30,513 nucleotides of DNA from an uncultured Desulfovibrio sp. (GCF_949282365.1 NZ_CASDOY010000025.1:1-30513); one strand, 5' to 3'; shown: positions 1 through 6,788, counted from the stretch's first letter. Made by a program: numbers and translations. The notes: a model not told the origin generated them from the letters alone.

Positions 1-1
1 C

Positions 2-106
2 TATCCTGCCGCCCGCATCCTCCGCATGAGCTACCCGAAGCACAAGGAACAAACTTACGCCCCTCAGGTGGAAAAGGTGGTGCAGGGCTTCCGGCTCTAC
101 GACTAG
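2..106 (+). CDS. C-terminal end of an unidentified protein (partial)
   Basis: An open frame enters from the left edge and ends at TAG 104-106. The last 34 residues are rich in Lys, Tyr and Arg and end in GFRLYD. I do not recognise the family and see no motif. It is called coding because the frame is open to the edge and a strong intrinsic terminator follows about 120 bp downstream on the same strand. It could be the end of a gene belonging to the integrated element or of a chromosomal gene. Confidence 0.4.
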   Translation, partial: YPAARILRMSYPKHKEQTYAPQVEKVVQGFRLYD

Positions 107-224
107 ATTGAGACTGGCACCTTCTCTGTGAAGAACGAGGGGCAGGGCAGGAGACTTTCACTGCGTCCACTTTTCTGCACATGTTATTCCATCATGAGGA
201 GTTAGCTTGACATGGCCTAATTTT

Positions 225-261
225 TGTCGGGCAGCGACGTTGCCGCTGCCCGACACTTTTT
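225..261 (+). terminator. Rho-independent terminator
   Basis: A 12-bp perfect stem (225-236 with 244-255) around a 7-nt loop is followed by a run of five T (257-261). It fits a terminator for the plus-strand gene ending at 106 and sits just left of the IS200-like element. Confidence 0.85.
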
Positions 262-342
262 ATGTGCTTTAGCCTGTTGAGCGCCTGACAGGCGCGAAAC
301 AAAAAACCACCTGTTATGCGGGGGAGACAATATGTTATACGC

Positions 343-412
343 ACAAAAACACCTTTCCGCTACGATGAAGTTGTTCAAGCCCATCGCAACATTAACGGAA
401 AGGTGTTTTTGT
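343..412 (+). repeat. 17-bp inverted repeat in the IS200 leader
   Basis: A perfect 17-bp stem (343-359 with 396-412) surrounds a 36-nt loop and ends one base before the tnpA ATG. In IS200 such a structure is known to hide the transposase ribosome binding site and to stop transcription entering from outside. The T-rich 3' arm fits both roles. Assignment of function is from family knowledge. Confidence 0.85.
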
Positions 413-413
413 T

Positions 414-869
414 ATGGGAACCAAGGCGCATAGCCTAGCGCATACGAAATGGTTATGCAAGTATCATATCGTCTTTACTCCAAAATAGAGAAGGAAAATA
501 ATCTTCGCACAGCTCCGTGAAAGTATAAAAGAAATTTTGCAATGCCTCTGCAAATATAAAGGGGTTGAGATTCTGGAAGGGCATCTGATGCCGGATCATG
601 TCCACATGCTGGTGTCCATTCCTCCTAAAATCAGTGTGGCAAATTTCATGGACTACCTGAAAGGGAAAAGTTCGTTGATAATATTCGATAAGCACGCAAA
701 CCTTAAATATAAGTTTGGCAACAGAAAATTTTGGGCCGAAGGATATTATGTCAGTACGGTGGGGCTTAATGAGGCAACGATCAAAAAATATATCCAGGAT
801 CAGGAACGTCACGACATTATGAGAGACAAGCTGACATCACGCGAATATCAAGACCCCTTTAAGGGGTAG
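414..869 (+). pseudogene. tnpA: IS200-like transposase TnpA with an in-frame amber codon
   Basis: Y1 single-strand transposase of the IS200 group. Read from ATG 414 the product would be 151 residues, the normal size for the family. The first 24 codons give a typical IS200 start ending VFTPK; codon 25 is TAG (486-488), where relatives have Tyr, so a single base change explains it. After it the frame continues intact: the HUH histidines lie in PDHVHML (H62, H64), the catalytic tyrosine in IKKYIQDQ (Y126), and the tail ends EYQDPFKG. Translation could restart only at a Met about codon 42, which would lose the first beta strand. Amber suppression or a sequencing error are alternatives to true inactivation. 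Confidence 0.85.
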
Positions 870-993
870 CCAAGGCGGCAAGGGCACTGGGCTTGAACAG
901 CGTGAAAGCCAGCGTCTTTAGGCGCAGCCGGTAACAGGCCCTTACAGGGCCAGAGCAAACCACCCACTTTGCGGATGGTTCTGAGTGAAGTCT

Positions 994-1022
994 TTGACTC
1001 CCAAAAAATTCTTTTTCTATAA
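994..1022 (+). promoter_or_regulatory. Sigma70-type promoter for the HTH gene
   Basis: TTGACT (994-999), a 17-bp spacer, then CTATAA (1017-1022), in an AT-rich stretch about 80 bp before ATG 1105. It lies at or just past the right end of the IS200-like element, so the insertion may contribute part of it. Prediction from sequence match only. Confidence 0.5.
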
Positions 1023-1104
1023 AAAATGGCCACTGCCCAAGACTTCCAGAGTGTGATATGCAAGCGATATTCTTTACCGTTTTTCAAAATTCCTGGAGGT
1101 CAAG

Positions 1105-1549
1105 ATGGAGACAGTACGTTTGAGTAGACAGCACCAACAAATTTTAAAAATGCTCCGTGATGGCAAGTCGCTCAAAAAAAATAAGTAGCCGCCTTGGCAT
1201 AAAAATCGGTACGCTTTATCAGCATCTGGCAGAGATTCGTAAAAGGATGTCTCATAACTCCTCCGTGAAAGCCCTGTCTTCGTGTACGAATACGGTTTGT
1301 CAACAGACTGTACTTTCGGATATGGGGTTTACTCAAAGGGGAAAAGAAGTTTTTCTGCTAATTCTTGATGGATTCAGTAACAGAGAAATCGCTGTGCAGC
1401 TTTCCATTTCTCCAAGCGGTGTAAAACGGCATAGAGAAAAAATGCTTTTACAAAACGGATGTACATCAATGATGGAGCTTGTCGCAAAATATATCCGCCT
1501 TTGCGAGCTTCATAATGGATCGAATCATGAGACGCTATTCCCCCGATGA
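1105..1549 (+). pseudogene. Two-HTH DNA-binding regulator, frame changed at an A8 run
   Basis: ATG 1105 has a good ribosome binding site (TGGAGG, six bases upstream) and opens METVRLSRQHQQILKM, but the frame stops at 1186-1188 after 27 codons. Removing one A from the A8 run at 1174-1181 joins it to a frame that runs to 1549, giving a continuous product of about 147 residues. The joined N-terminal half reads as a helix-turn-helix (GKSLKKISSRLGIKIGTLYQ), which neither frame has alone. The C-terminal half is a LuxR/GerE-like HTH (QRGKEVFLLILDGFSNREIA ... SGVKRHREK). It probably regulates the integrated element. Options are a true frameshift, a homopolymer sequencing error, or slippage at A8 that makes both products. 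Confidence 0.6.
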
Positions 1550-1898
1550 CTTCCTGACCCTGAAACAGCTTGCCAGAATACTGAAACTTGACCCTCGCAC
1601 AGTGAAGAGGGTAGCCTCTCAGCTCGGCGGCAGGCGCATGGGACAGTGCTGGCATTTCAACTGGGGAGCAGTGTTGGAGTATTTCCATGCCGACATTGAG
1701 ACCAGACAAGGGAGGCCGCTGGCTGGCCCGCGTAGTGCTGGGTGGGAAACAGATTGCTTGCAAAATGTTCCCTCCCGGAAAAAAATTCGGACCACAATGG
1801 CGGGCCGCAAAAAAATGGGAAGAAGAACAGCTCGTAAAGGCTCTTCAAGAAGAGAAGACCCGCACGGACTTGGAACTGCTTATGACTTGGGGGAATGA
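1515..1898 (+). CDS. Excisionase-like small HTH protein
   Basis: A 127-residue frame starting at ATG 1515 (a second in-frame ATG at 1527 is possible; neither has a strong ribosome binding site, so coupling to the preceding gene is likely). The first 60 residues, DDFLTLKQLARILKLDPRTV, then GQCWHFNWGAVLEYF, have the winged-HTH pattern of phage and island excisionases and MerR-like proteins. It overlaps the end of the preceding regulator by 35 bp and the integrase start by 212 bp. The overlapping tail is Arg/Lys-rich and has no recognisable domain, so it may be only a by-product of integrase coding. A directionality factor for the adjacent integrase is the best guess. Confidence 0.6.
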   Translation: MDRIMRRYSPDDFLTLKQLARILKLDPRTVKRVASQLGGRRMGQCWHFNWGAVLEYFHADIETRQGRPLAGPRSAGWETDCLQNVPSRKKIRTTMAGRKKMGRRTARKGSSRREDPHGLGTAYDLGE

Positions 1899-2823
1899 TT
1901 ATCTCTCCTATGCCCAGCAAACGATGAGCCGTCAGACCTATGTGGAAAAACAGCTTGTCATGCGGGAGTTTCTCGATTTCTGCGGTAAGGCCGGAATTAC
2001 TGCCCTGGATGAAATTAGCTCCTCGCGGGCATATCGTTTCTTGGCCCGGATTTATGCTGCGAGAGGGGGGAATGTCGCCAACAAATATCGCAAGAATCTG
2101 TTGGCAGCATGGACGTGGGGCCTTGACTTCGTAGAGGATTTCCCGCAAATAACCGCTCCGTTCAGGAAGATCCCTCCATTTGCTGTTTCGCGTAGGGAAC
2201 GCTATGTTCCTCCAGAAGAAGACATCATCAAGGTATTGCATCAGGCCAGAGGGCAGGATTTGATCATGCTGCTGACCTTGTTCTATACCGGAGCGCGTCG
2301 CGGAGAAGTCTTTCGTCTGACATGGCAGGACGTGAACCTGACAGAAGGGAAAATCCGTCTTCTGGATCACAAGGCCGGAAGTGGCAAGGAAAGAGTTCGC
2401 TGGCTGAAGCTCCACCCAGAGCTGATTACGGCCCTGTCGTGGTGGTATGATACCCGGCCTTGCAAGGTCGAAAATGTCTTCATGCAGTTGCAGTGCGACT
2501 CTCACCTTGGACAACCCTTTCGACAGCGCAGGCATTTTATGCGTGAATTGTGCGAAAGGGCGGGCGTCAGACCGTTCGGCTTTCATGCTATCCGACACAA
2601 GAGCGCGGCCATTGCCTTTATGGAGCTGGGCCTGAATGCGGCCCAGATACTGATGGGACATTACCGGGCATCAACGACTGACCGGTATACAAAAAGCGCC
2701 GGGCTGTACACGGATCAGGAAGAGATCGTGACAGCGCTTGGCGACAGTGGGATTGGCCAGGTTGTGGGTGACCTTCTGAAAAAGGAAATCCCTCAAGAAG
2801 GGCGAGTTCTTGAGGGATTGTAA
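1687..2823 (+). CDS. int: Tyrosine recombinase / island integrase
   Basis: 378-residue phage-type integrase. ATG 1687 is chosen because GGAG lies 8 bases upstream and the N-terminus (GGRWLARVVLGGKQIACKMF) looks like the arm-binding domain of such integrases. A SAM-like core-binding domain spans about residues 60-170. The catalytic set is visible: Arg in TGARRGEVFRL, Lys in the KAGSGKERVRW hairpin, His-x-x-Arg in FHAIRHKSAA, and MGHYRASTTDRYTKSA with the second His and the nucleophile Tyr. The gene seems complete. It points toward tRNA-Glu, whose 3' end is only about 60 bp away, so that tRNA is the probable attachment site. The 13-bp inverted repeat over its last codons is listed separately. 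Confidence 0.93.
   Translation: MPTLRPDKGGRWLARVVLGGKQIACKMFPPGKKFGPQWRAAKKWEEEQLVKALQEEKTRTDLELLMTWGNDYLSYAQQTMSRQTYVEKQLVMREFLDFCGKAGITALDEISSSRAYRFLARIYAARGGNVANKYRKNLLAAWTWGLDFVEDFPQITAPFRKIPPFAVSRRERYVPPEEDIIKVLHQARGQDLIMLLTLFYTGARRGEVFRLTWQDVNLTEGKIRLLDHKAGSGKERVRWLKLHPELITALSWWYDTRPCKVENVFMQLQCDSHLGQPFRQRRHFMRELCERAGVRPFGFHAIRHKSAAIAFMELGLNAAQILMGHYRASTTDRYTKSAGLYTDQEEIVTALGDSGIGQVVGDLLKKEIPQEGRVLEGL
2787..2819 (+). repeat. 13-bp perfect inverted repeat over the integrase stop region
   Basis: Arms 2787-2799 and 2807-2819 pair perfectly around a 7-nt loop within the last codons of the integrase. No T run follows, so it is not a classical terminator. It may slow exonucleases or act with the nearby repeats in recombination. 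Confidence 0.7.
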
Positions 2824-2876
2824 CCCTGGGCTTGTAACCCTGAAAGCTCAGATATAAAAACAGGCTGTAACCTGTT
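2818..2876. repeat. Short repeats between integrase and tRNA-Glu, possible integrase arm sites
   Basis: TTGTAACCCTG occurs twice (2818-2828 and 2832-2842, a 14-bp step), and a shortened copy TGTAACCTG lies at 2866-2874 inside the small palindrome AACAGG-6-CCTGTT (2859-2876). Direct repeats of this size between an integrase gene and its tRNA target are typical of arm-type integrase binding sites. The function is inferred. Confidence 0.45.
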
Positions 2877-2884
2877 GAAATCTT

Positions 2885-2961
2885 TGGCGTCCCCAAGGGG
2901 ATTTGAACCCCTGTCGACGGCGTGAAAGGCCGTTGTCCTGGGCCGGCTAGACGATGGGGAC
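2885..2961 (-). tRNA. tRNA-Glu (anticodon TTC), CCA encoded
   Basis: On the minus strand the cloverleaf folds with acceptor stem GTCCCCA/TGGGGAC, anticodon stem ACGGC/GCCGT and loop CTTTCAC, so the anticodon is TTC (2924-2926). The T arm has GGTTCAAATCC. The 3' GCCA (2885-2888) is encoded. Its 3' end faces the integrase gene, which makes the T arm and acceptor the likely attachment core. I found no second copy of its 3' part in the left 2.8 kb. Confidence 0.95.
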
Positions 2962-2978
2962 GCGCTATGAAGTTGTGA

Positions 2979-3053
2979 TGGCTGGGCTGCAAGGACTCGA
3001 ACCTTGATTAGCGGAGCCAGAATCCGCCGTCCTGCCAATTGAACGACAGCCCA
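2979..3053 (-). tRNA. tRNA-Gln (anticodon CTG), CCA encoded
   Basis: On the minus strand the acceptor stem TGGGCTG pairs with CAGCCCA. The anticodon stem is GCGGA/TCCGC and the loop TTCTGGC, so the anticodon is CTG (3018-3020). The T arm is AAGG/CCTT with GTTCGAGTC, and GCCA is encoded at the 3' end. It precedes tRNA-Glu by 17 nt and both are probably one transcript. Its promoter must lie in 3054-3238, where I see no convincing -35/-10 pair. Confidence 0.95.
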
Positions 3054-3238
3054 TCGCGAAGATGGAACTTACGCAAGGCAGCGGGAAGGCAGCCTGGATG
3101 GCAGGTCTGCGCCCGCTTCTTCGGTGCTGGCTGTCCGCGTCAGGGATGGTGGGGGGACGGCCGGCGGAGGCGGGGAAATCTGCGGCCTTGCGGGAGCCTG
3201 CCAGCTGTCGCCGACGGTTCGCGGGGCCGCGTGCAGGC

Positions 3239-3264
3239 AAAAGGCCGCCCCAGGGGGCGGCCTT
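3239..3264 (-). terminator. Rho-independent terminator of pyk
   Basis: On the minus strand GGCCGCCC pairs with GGGCGGCC (extendable with A-T pairs on both sides) and is followed by TTTT. It starts about 27 bp after the pyk stop codon. The T run is short but the stem is very stable. Confidence 0.75.
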
Positions 3265-3290
3265 CAGCGGGCAGGGGAGGCTGGCGGGCC

Positions 3291-4709
3291 CTACTTCCAG
3301 TAGAGCTTCACCAGATTGGTGCCACGCGGGGTGGCCGAGGAACCCTTGAGCTGGCCGGCCGTGATGACGGCGCATTCGTTGGGCTTGAAGTCCGGGCTGT
3401 GGTGGATGAAGTTCTCGGCGCGGCTCAGGTGGCTGGGGTCGCTGGCCGGGTCGGCGACGAAGACCGGATGCACACCCCAGACGAAGTTCAGGGCCTTGAT
3501 GGTCGTGGGGTCGGGCGTCAGGGCGTAGATGTCCTGGGGAGGACGGCAGCTGGAGACCTGACGGGCCGAAGCGCCGCTGAGGCTGTGCGAGACGATGGCC
3601 TTGGCATGGGCCTTTTCGGCCAGCAGGCAGGCGGAGTAGGCCAGGAATTCGGGGATGCCCTTGTTGGCGGAAGGTTCCTCCAGTTTGCGGTCGTTGACCA
3701 GCAGGCGTTCGGCCTCGTCGGTGATCTTGCGCATATACTGCACGGTCTCCACCGGGAAGTTGCCCATGGCCGTCTCCTCGGAGAGCATCACGCAGTCGGC
3801 GCCGTCCAGCACGGCATTGGCCACGTCCGTGGTCTCGGCGCGGGTGGGCGCGGGGCTGTTGACCATGGAGAGCAGCATCTGCGTGGCCACGATGACCGGC
3901 TTGGAAATGGCGTTGCAGGCACGGATGATGCGCTTCTGCAGGGCGGGCAGCAGGGGTAGGGGGCATTCCACGCCCAGGTCGCCGCGCGCCACCATGATGA
4001 CGTCGGTCTCCTTCAGGATCTCGCCCAGGTTGTCCACGGCGCTCTGGCGTTCCAGCTTGACCACCACCGGCACGCGACGGCCCGAGGCGGCGATCAGTTC
4101 CTTGGCTTCACGCACATCGTCTGCCGTCTGCACATAGGAGATGGCCACGGCATCCACGCCCAGGGCCAGGCCGTCGCGCAGGTCTTTTTTGTCCTTGTCT
4201 GTCAGGGCGCGGACCTTGGTGGCCTTGCCGGGCAGGGCCAGGCCCTTGCGCGAGGTCACAAGGCCGCTGTTGTTGGCTTCCAGCAGGACAAGACCGTCGG
4301 GGCGGCTTTGCTGCACGGTGAACTGCAGGCCGCCGTCGGCCAGCACCATACGGTCGCCGGGTTCCAGGCTCTCCAGGATCTCGGGATGGTCGAAGGGCAG
4401 GAAGGGCAGCTCGTCCGTGCGCTGGCTGGAAAGCCCCAGCAAAAGCTGCATGCCCTTGGTGACCTGGATGGTCTTTTCCTGCACCACGCCCAGACGGATC
4501 TTGGGACCGGAAAGGTCCTGCATGATGGTGATGGGCTTGGCCAGTTCCTTTTCCACTTCGCGGATGTCATTGATGATGCGGATGAAATCGTCCGCCGAAC
4601 CGTGGGAGAAGTTCAGGCGGAAGACGCTGACGCCCGCCTCGGCGAGCTGGCGCAGCTTTTCCCTGGAATTGGACGCAGGGCCGATGGTCGCGACGATCTT
4701 TGTTCTCAT
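3291..4709 (-). CDS. pyk: Pyruvate kinase
   Basis: Cytoplasmic enzyme converting phosphoenolpyruvate and ADP to pyruvate and ATP, the last step of glycolysis. 472 residues, a normal length. ATG 4709 is chosen because AAGGA lies 7 bases upstream and the protein then begins MRTKIVATIGPAS as in the family; a longer in-frame upstream reading crosses the promoter. Visible motifs are FRLNFSHG, DLSGPKIRLG, the active-site signature IMVARGDLGVE, and TQMLLSMVNSPAPTRAETTD followed by DGADCVMLSEETA. The C-terminal allosteric-type domain ends PRGTNLVKLYWK. It is a single gene with its own promoter and terminator, divergent from the dcw operon. Confidence 0.97.
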   Translation of the reverse strand: MRTKIVATIGPASNSREKLRQLAEAGVSVFRLNFSHGSADDFIRIINDIREVEKELAKPITIMQDLSGPKIRLGVVQEKTIQVTKGMQLLLGLSSQRTDELPFLPFDHPEILESLEPGDRMVLADGGLQFTVQQSRPDGLVLLEANNSGLVTSRKGLALPGKATKVRALTDKDKKDLRDGLALGVDAVAISYVQTADDVREAKELIAASGRRVPVVVKLERQSAVDNLGEILKETDVIMVARGDLGVECPLPLLPALQKRIIRACNAISKPVIVATQMLLSMVNSPAPTRAETTDVANAVLDGADCVMLSEETAMGNFPVETVQYMRKITDEAERLLVNDRKLEEPSANKGIPEFLAYSACLLAEKAHAKAIVSHSLSGASARQVSSCRPPQDIYALTPDPTTIKALNFVWGVHPVFVADPASDPSHLSRAENFIHHSPDFKPNECAVITAGQLKGSSATPRGTNLVKLYWK

Positions 4710-4728
4710 ATGTGTGTCCTTGGATGAT

Positions 4729-4758
4729 GCCCGCGGGGGAGCGCGGGCTTTCTTTTTT
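4729..4758 (+). terminator. Hairpin plus T tract inside the pyk leader, reading toward the dcw operon
   Basis: GCCCGCG (4729-4735) pairs with CGCGGGC (4742-4748) around a 6-nt loop. On the plus strand it is followed by TTTCTTTTTT (4749-4758), a good intrinsic terminator. On that strand it would stop antisense transcription through pyk before the mraZ promoter. In the pyk mRNA the same stem lies in the 5' leader just before the ribosome binding site. Confidence 0.6.
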
Positions 4759-4776
4759 ATGATGTTGACCGGGGGA

Positions 4777-4805
4777 ACTATCCGGGCTTTCCAGCGGGTT
4801 GTCAA
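4777..4805 (-). promoter_or_regulatory. Sigma70-type promoter of pyk
   Basis: On the minus strand a perfect TTGACA (4800-4805), a 17-bp spacer and GATAGT (4777-4782). The start point would be near 4770, giving a leader of about 60 nt before ATG 4709. Confidence 0.75.
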
Positions 4806-4914
4806 GCGCTAGGACAGCCTGCCGCCCCGGCGGCGGTGGCCGGGATGACGCCGGCGCCGCACCGGGGGACGCGCGCGGAACGGCATCAGATGGTCACGGC
4901 CCCGCCGCATTCCC

Positions 4915-4944
4915 TTGACACAGGGGGAAAGGGTGGGGCATAAG
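4915..4944 (+). promoter_or_regulatory. Sigma70-type promoter of the dcw operon
   Basis: TTGACA (4915-4920), 18 bp, then CATAAG (4939-4944). The -10 box abuts the GTGGN repeats, so a protein bound there would block the polymerase. The same -10 sequence recurs in two of the promoters at the right edge of the window. Confidence 0.7.
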
Positions 4945-4979
4945 TGGGAAAACGTGGTAAATCGTGGGCGACAGGTGGA
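4933..4979 (+). promoter_or_regulatory. MraZ operator: GTGGN repeats at 10-bp spacing
   Basis: GTGGG (4944-4948), GTGGT (4954-4958) and GTGGG (4964-4968) are direct repeats with 5-nt spacers, on one face of the helix. Two further half sites, GTGGG (4933-4937) and GTGGA (4975-4979), sit 11 bp outside on either side. This is the known architecture bound by MraZ in E. coli and mycoplasmas. It spans the -10 region and start point of the dcw promoter, so it should repress transcription. Confidence 0.85.
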
Positions 4980-4984
4980 AGGGC

Positions 4985-5431
4985 ATGGCAAACCTGTTTA
5001 TCCAGAGCGCATATCGCAATCTTGACACCAAGGGCCGTCTGCTGCTGCCGCCGGAGTACCGAGAAGCTCTGCAGGCCGCGGGAGACGGGTCTTTCTGGCT
5101 GACCATCGGGCTGTACGGGGGCCTCAAGGCCTATATGCCCACGGACTGGGAAGCCATCGTCGCCAAGCTGAACAGCGTCCCCCTCCCTTCCATGAAGCTT
5201 TCCCACGTCAAAACGAAACTGCTGGGCCTTGCGCAGAAGATGATCCCCGACGCGCAGGGCCGCATACGCATCCCTCAGCCCCTGATGCGGGCCGCAGGCC
5301 TGGAAAAGGATGTGGTCCTGGTGGGGATGTCGGACAAATTCGAGATCTGGGATCAGGCCCGCTTCGACGCCCTGCTGGTGGAAGACGTCAGCGATGAAGT
5401 GGCGGCCTGCCAGCTGGATATAGCGCTTTAG
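4985..5431 (+). CDS. mraZ: Transcriptional regulator MraZ
   Basis: DNA-binding repressor of the dcw operon, 148 residues. It has two AbrB-like (SpoVT-AbrB) halves with the signature D-x-K/Q-G-R: DTKGRLLLP at residues 14-22 and DAQGRIRIP at 89-97. MraZ forms a ring-like oligomer that binds spaced GTGGN repeats, and such repeats lie just upstream. ATG 4985 is chosen over the in-frame GTG 4964 because that GTG is part of the operator repeat and because GGTGGAAGGG lies directly before the ATG. It is the first gene of the operon and is followed by rsmH after 8 bp. Confidence 0.95.
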   Translation: MANLFIQSAYRNLDTKGRLLLPPEYREALQAAGDGSFWLTIGLYGGLKAYMPTDWEAIVAKLNSVPLPSMKLSHVKTKLLGLAQKMIPDAQGRIRIPQPLMRAAGLEKDVVLVGMSDKFEIWDQARFDALLVEDVSDEVAACQLDIAL

Positions 5432-5439
5432 AGGTACCC

Positions 5440-6444
5440 ATGACCATGCAGCAGCAGGGACAGGAACGAGATGCGGCGGCCCTGCATATCCCTGTCCTGA
5501 TGAAAGAGACCCTCGCGGCCCTGCAGCCTGTGCTGGACGCCAGAAGGGACCGTCCCGTGCGTATCCTGGACGGCACCCTGGGCATGGCCGGACACAGCTC
5601 GGCCATATTGCAGGCGGCCCCGCAGGCCGAGCTCTGCGCCCTGGATCGGGACGAGGAGGCCCTGGAGTTGGCCCGGCGCCGTCTGGAGCCCTTCGGGGAG
5701 CGTGTCCACACGTTCCATTGCCGCTACAGCCAGTTCGGGGAAGCCCTGGACTCCCTGGGCTGGGACAGGGTGGATGCCGCGCTGCTGGACATCGGCGTCT
5801 CTTCCCTGCAGCTGGACGAGGCCGGGCGCGGCTTCAGTTTTTACGGGGACGGGCCCTTGGACATGCGCATGGACCAGCATTCCGGTGCCCCCTCGGCCTG
5901 GCACTGGGTCAACCGCGAGAATTTCGACCGCCTCAAGGAATGCATCGCCACCCTGGGCGAAGAACCGCAGGCCGGACGCATCGCCCGGGCCATCGTGGAT
6001 GCCCGCCAGAAAAGCCCCATCGATACCACCGCCCAGCTGGCGGCCCTGGTGGAAAAGGCCTATCCGCCCGCGTGGCGCGCCAAGGCCCGCCGCCATCCCG
6101 CCACGCGCACCTTCCAGGCCCTGCGCATGGCCGTCAATGACGAGCTGGGCGAACTGCGCCGCTTCCTGGATGCCATCCTCGGGCGGCTTTCCCTGGGCGG
6201 TCGTCTGGCCGTGATCTCCTTCCATTCCCTGGAAGACCGCATGGTCAAGCAGGCCATGCGCTACTGGGCGGAGGGCTGCCGCTGCCCGCGCCATGTGCCG
6301 GTCTGCGTCTGCCACCATGTGCCGGAGGTCAGGATCCTCTGCAAAAAGCCCGTACAGGCCGAGGAGGACGAACTGGCGCTCAATCCCCGGGCCAGCAGCG
6401 CCAAACTGCGCGCTGTGGAAAAGATAGCCGAGGCGGTTTCATGA
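5440..6444 (+). CDS. rsmH: 16S rRNA m4C1402 methyltransferase RsmH (MraW)
   Basis: SAM-dependent N4-methyltransferase acting on C1402 of 16S rRNA. 334 residues, slightly longer than usual. Visible motifs are HIPVLMKETL near the start, the SAM-binding DGTLGMAGHS and ALDRDEEAL, LDIGVSSLQLDEAGRGFSF, PLDMRMDQ, RTFQALRMAVNDEL and ISFHSLEDRMVK. A Cys/His-rich stretch CRCPRHVPVCVCHH near residues 284-297 resembles the metal-binding-like loop seen in many RsmH proteins. GAGG overlapping the mraZ stop serves as ribosome binding site. An alternative ATG lies two codons downstream. The stop overlaps the ftsL start as ATGA. Confidence 0.96.
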   Translation: MTMQQQGQERDAAALHIPVLMKETLAALQPVLDARRDRPVRILDGTLGMAGHSSAILQAAPQAELCALDRDEEALELARRRLEPFGERVHTFHCRYSQFGEALDSLGWDRVDAALLDIGVSSLQLDEAGRGFSFYGDGPLDMRMDQHSGAPSAWHWVNRENFDRLKECIATLGEEPQAGRIARAIVDARQKSPIDTTAQLAALVEKAYPPAWRAKARRHPATRTFQALRMAVNDELGELRRFLDAILGRLSLGGRLAVISFHSLEDRMVKQAMRYWAEGCRCPRHVPVCVCHHVPEVRILCKKPVQAEEDELALNPRASSAKLRAVEKIAEAVS

Positions 6445-6761
6445 AGAAGCTGTCTGTGGGGCTGCCGTTCCGCGGCCAGGGCAGGGTGCAGACCAGGAGC
6501 TGGCTGCTCCTGCTGGCTGTGGGCCTGCTGACCTGCATGACCATGTGCCTGATCCTGGTCTGGAGCAATATCGAGCGCATCGATACCACCTATTTCATCA
6601 ATATTGCCCAGAACAAGCTGCAGGAACGCAAGGCCTTGCGCGCCAAACTGGAAGTGGAGCGGGAGCGCCTTCTCTCCCCGTACGAGCTGCGCCGCAAGGC
6701 GGAGGAGCTCGGCATGAAAGAGCCCAGGCCGGGGCAGGTCCGGCGTATGGAAGATCAGTAG
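6441..6761 (+). CDS. ftsL: Cell division protein FtsL-like
   Basis: 106-residue bitopic membrane protein. Short basic cytoplasmic tail, one transmembrane segment (about residues 21-44, WLLLLAVGLLTCMTMCLILVW), then a Leu- and charge-rich periplasmic helix (NKLQERKALRAKLEVERERL) that can form a coiled coil. That layout, the size, and the position between rsmH and ftsI identify it as FtsL, whose sequence is poorly conserved. In known systems FtsL partners FtsB and FtsQ and activates FtsWI. ATG overlaps the rsmH stop by 4 bp, indicating translational coupling. Confidence 0.85.
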   Translation: MKKLSVGLPFRGQGRVQTRSWLLLLAVGLLTCMTMCLILVWSNIERIDTTYFINIAQNKLQERKALRAKLEVERERLLSPYELRRKAEELGMKEPRPGQVRRMEDQ

Positions 6762-6788
6762 CCGGCAGGCATCACAAGCGGGGGACGC

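Larger units (their letters stand above)
301..990 (+). mobile_element. IS200-like (IS200/IS605 family) insertion sequence, approximate ends
   Basis: The unit holds a Y1/HUH transposase gene preceded by the long imperfectly looped hairpin that IS200 elements carry before tnpA. Both ends share a motif of AACCACC, five bases, then TGCGG (305-321 on the left, 958-974 on the right), consistent with the subterminal hairpins of this family. On the right AACCACCC can still pair with GGATGGTT apart from one mismatch. On the left the second arm is degraded. No accessory tnpB is present. Exact cleavage sites cannot be fixed from one copy. The transposase has a nonsense codon, so the copy is probably not self-mobile. 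Confidence 0.8.

Noticed and set aside
1657..2661. Minus-strand open frame opposite the integrase
   Set aside because: The sense strand carries all catalytic residues of a tyrosine recombinase; the antisense product shows no domain.
1..2800. Second attachment site matching the tRNA-Glu 3' end
   Set aside because: By eye, no stretch matching the tRNA acceptor or T arm occurs in this part, so the far end of the element is not in the window.
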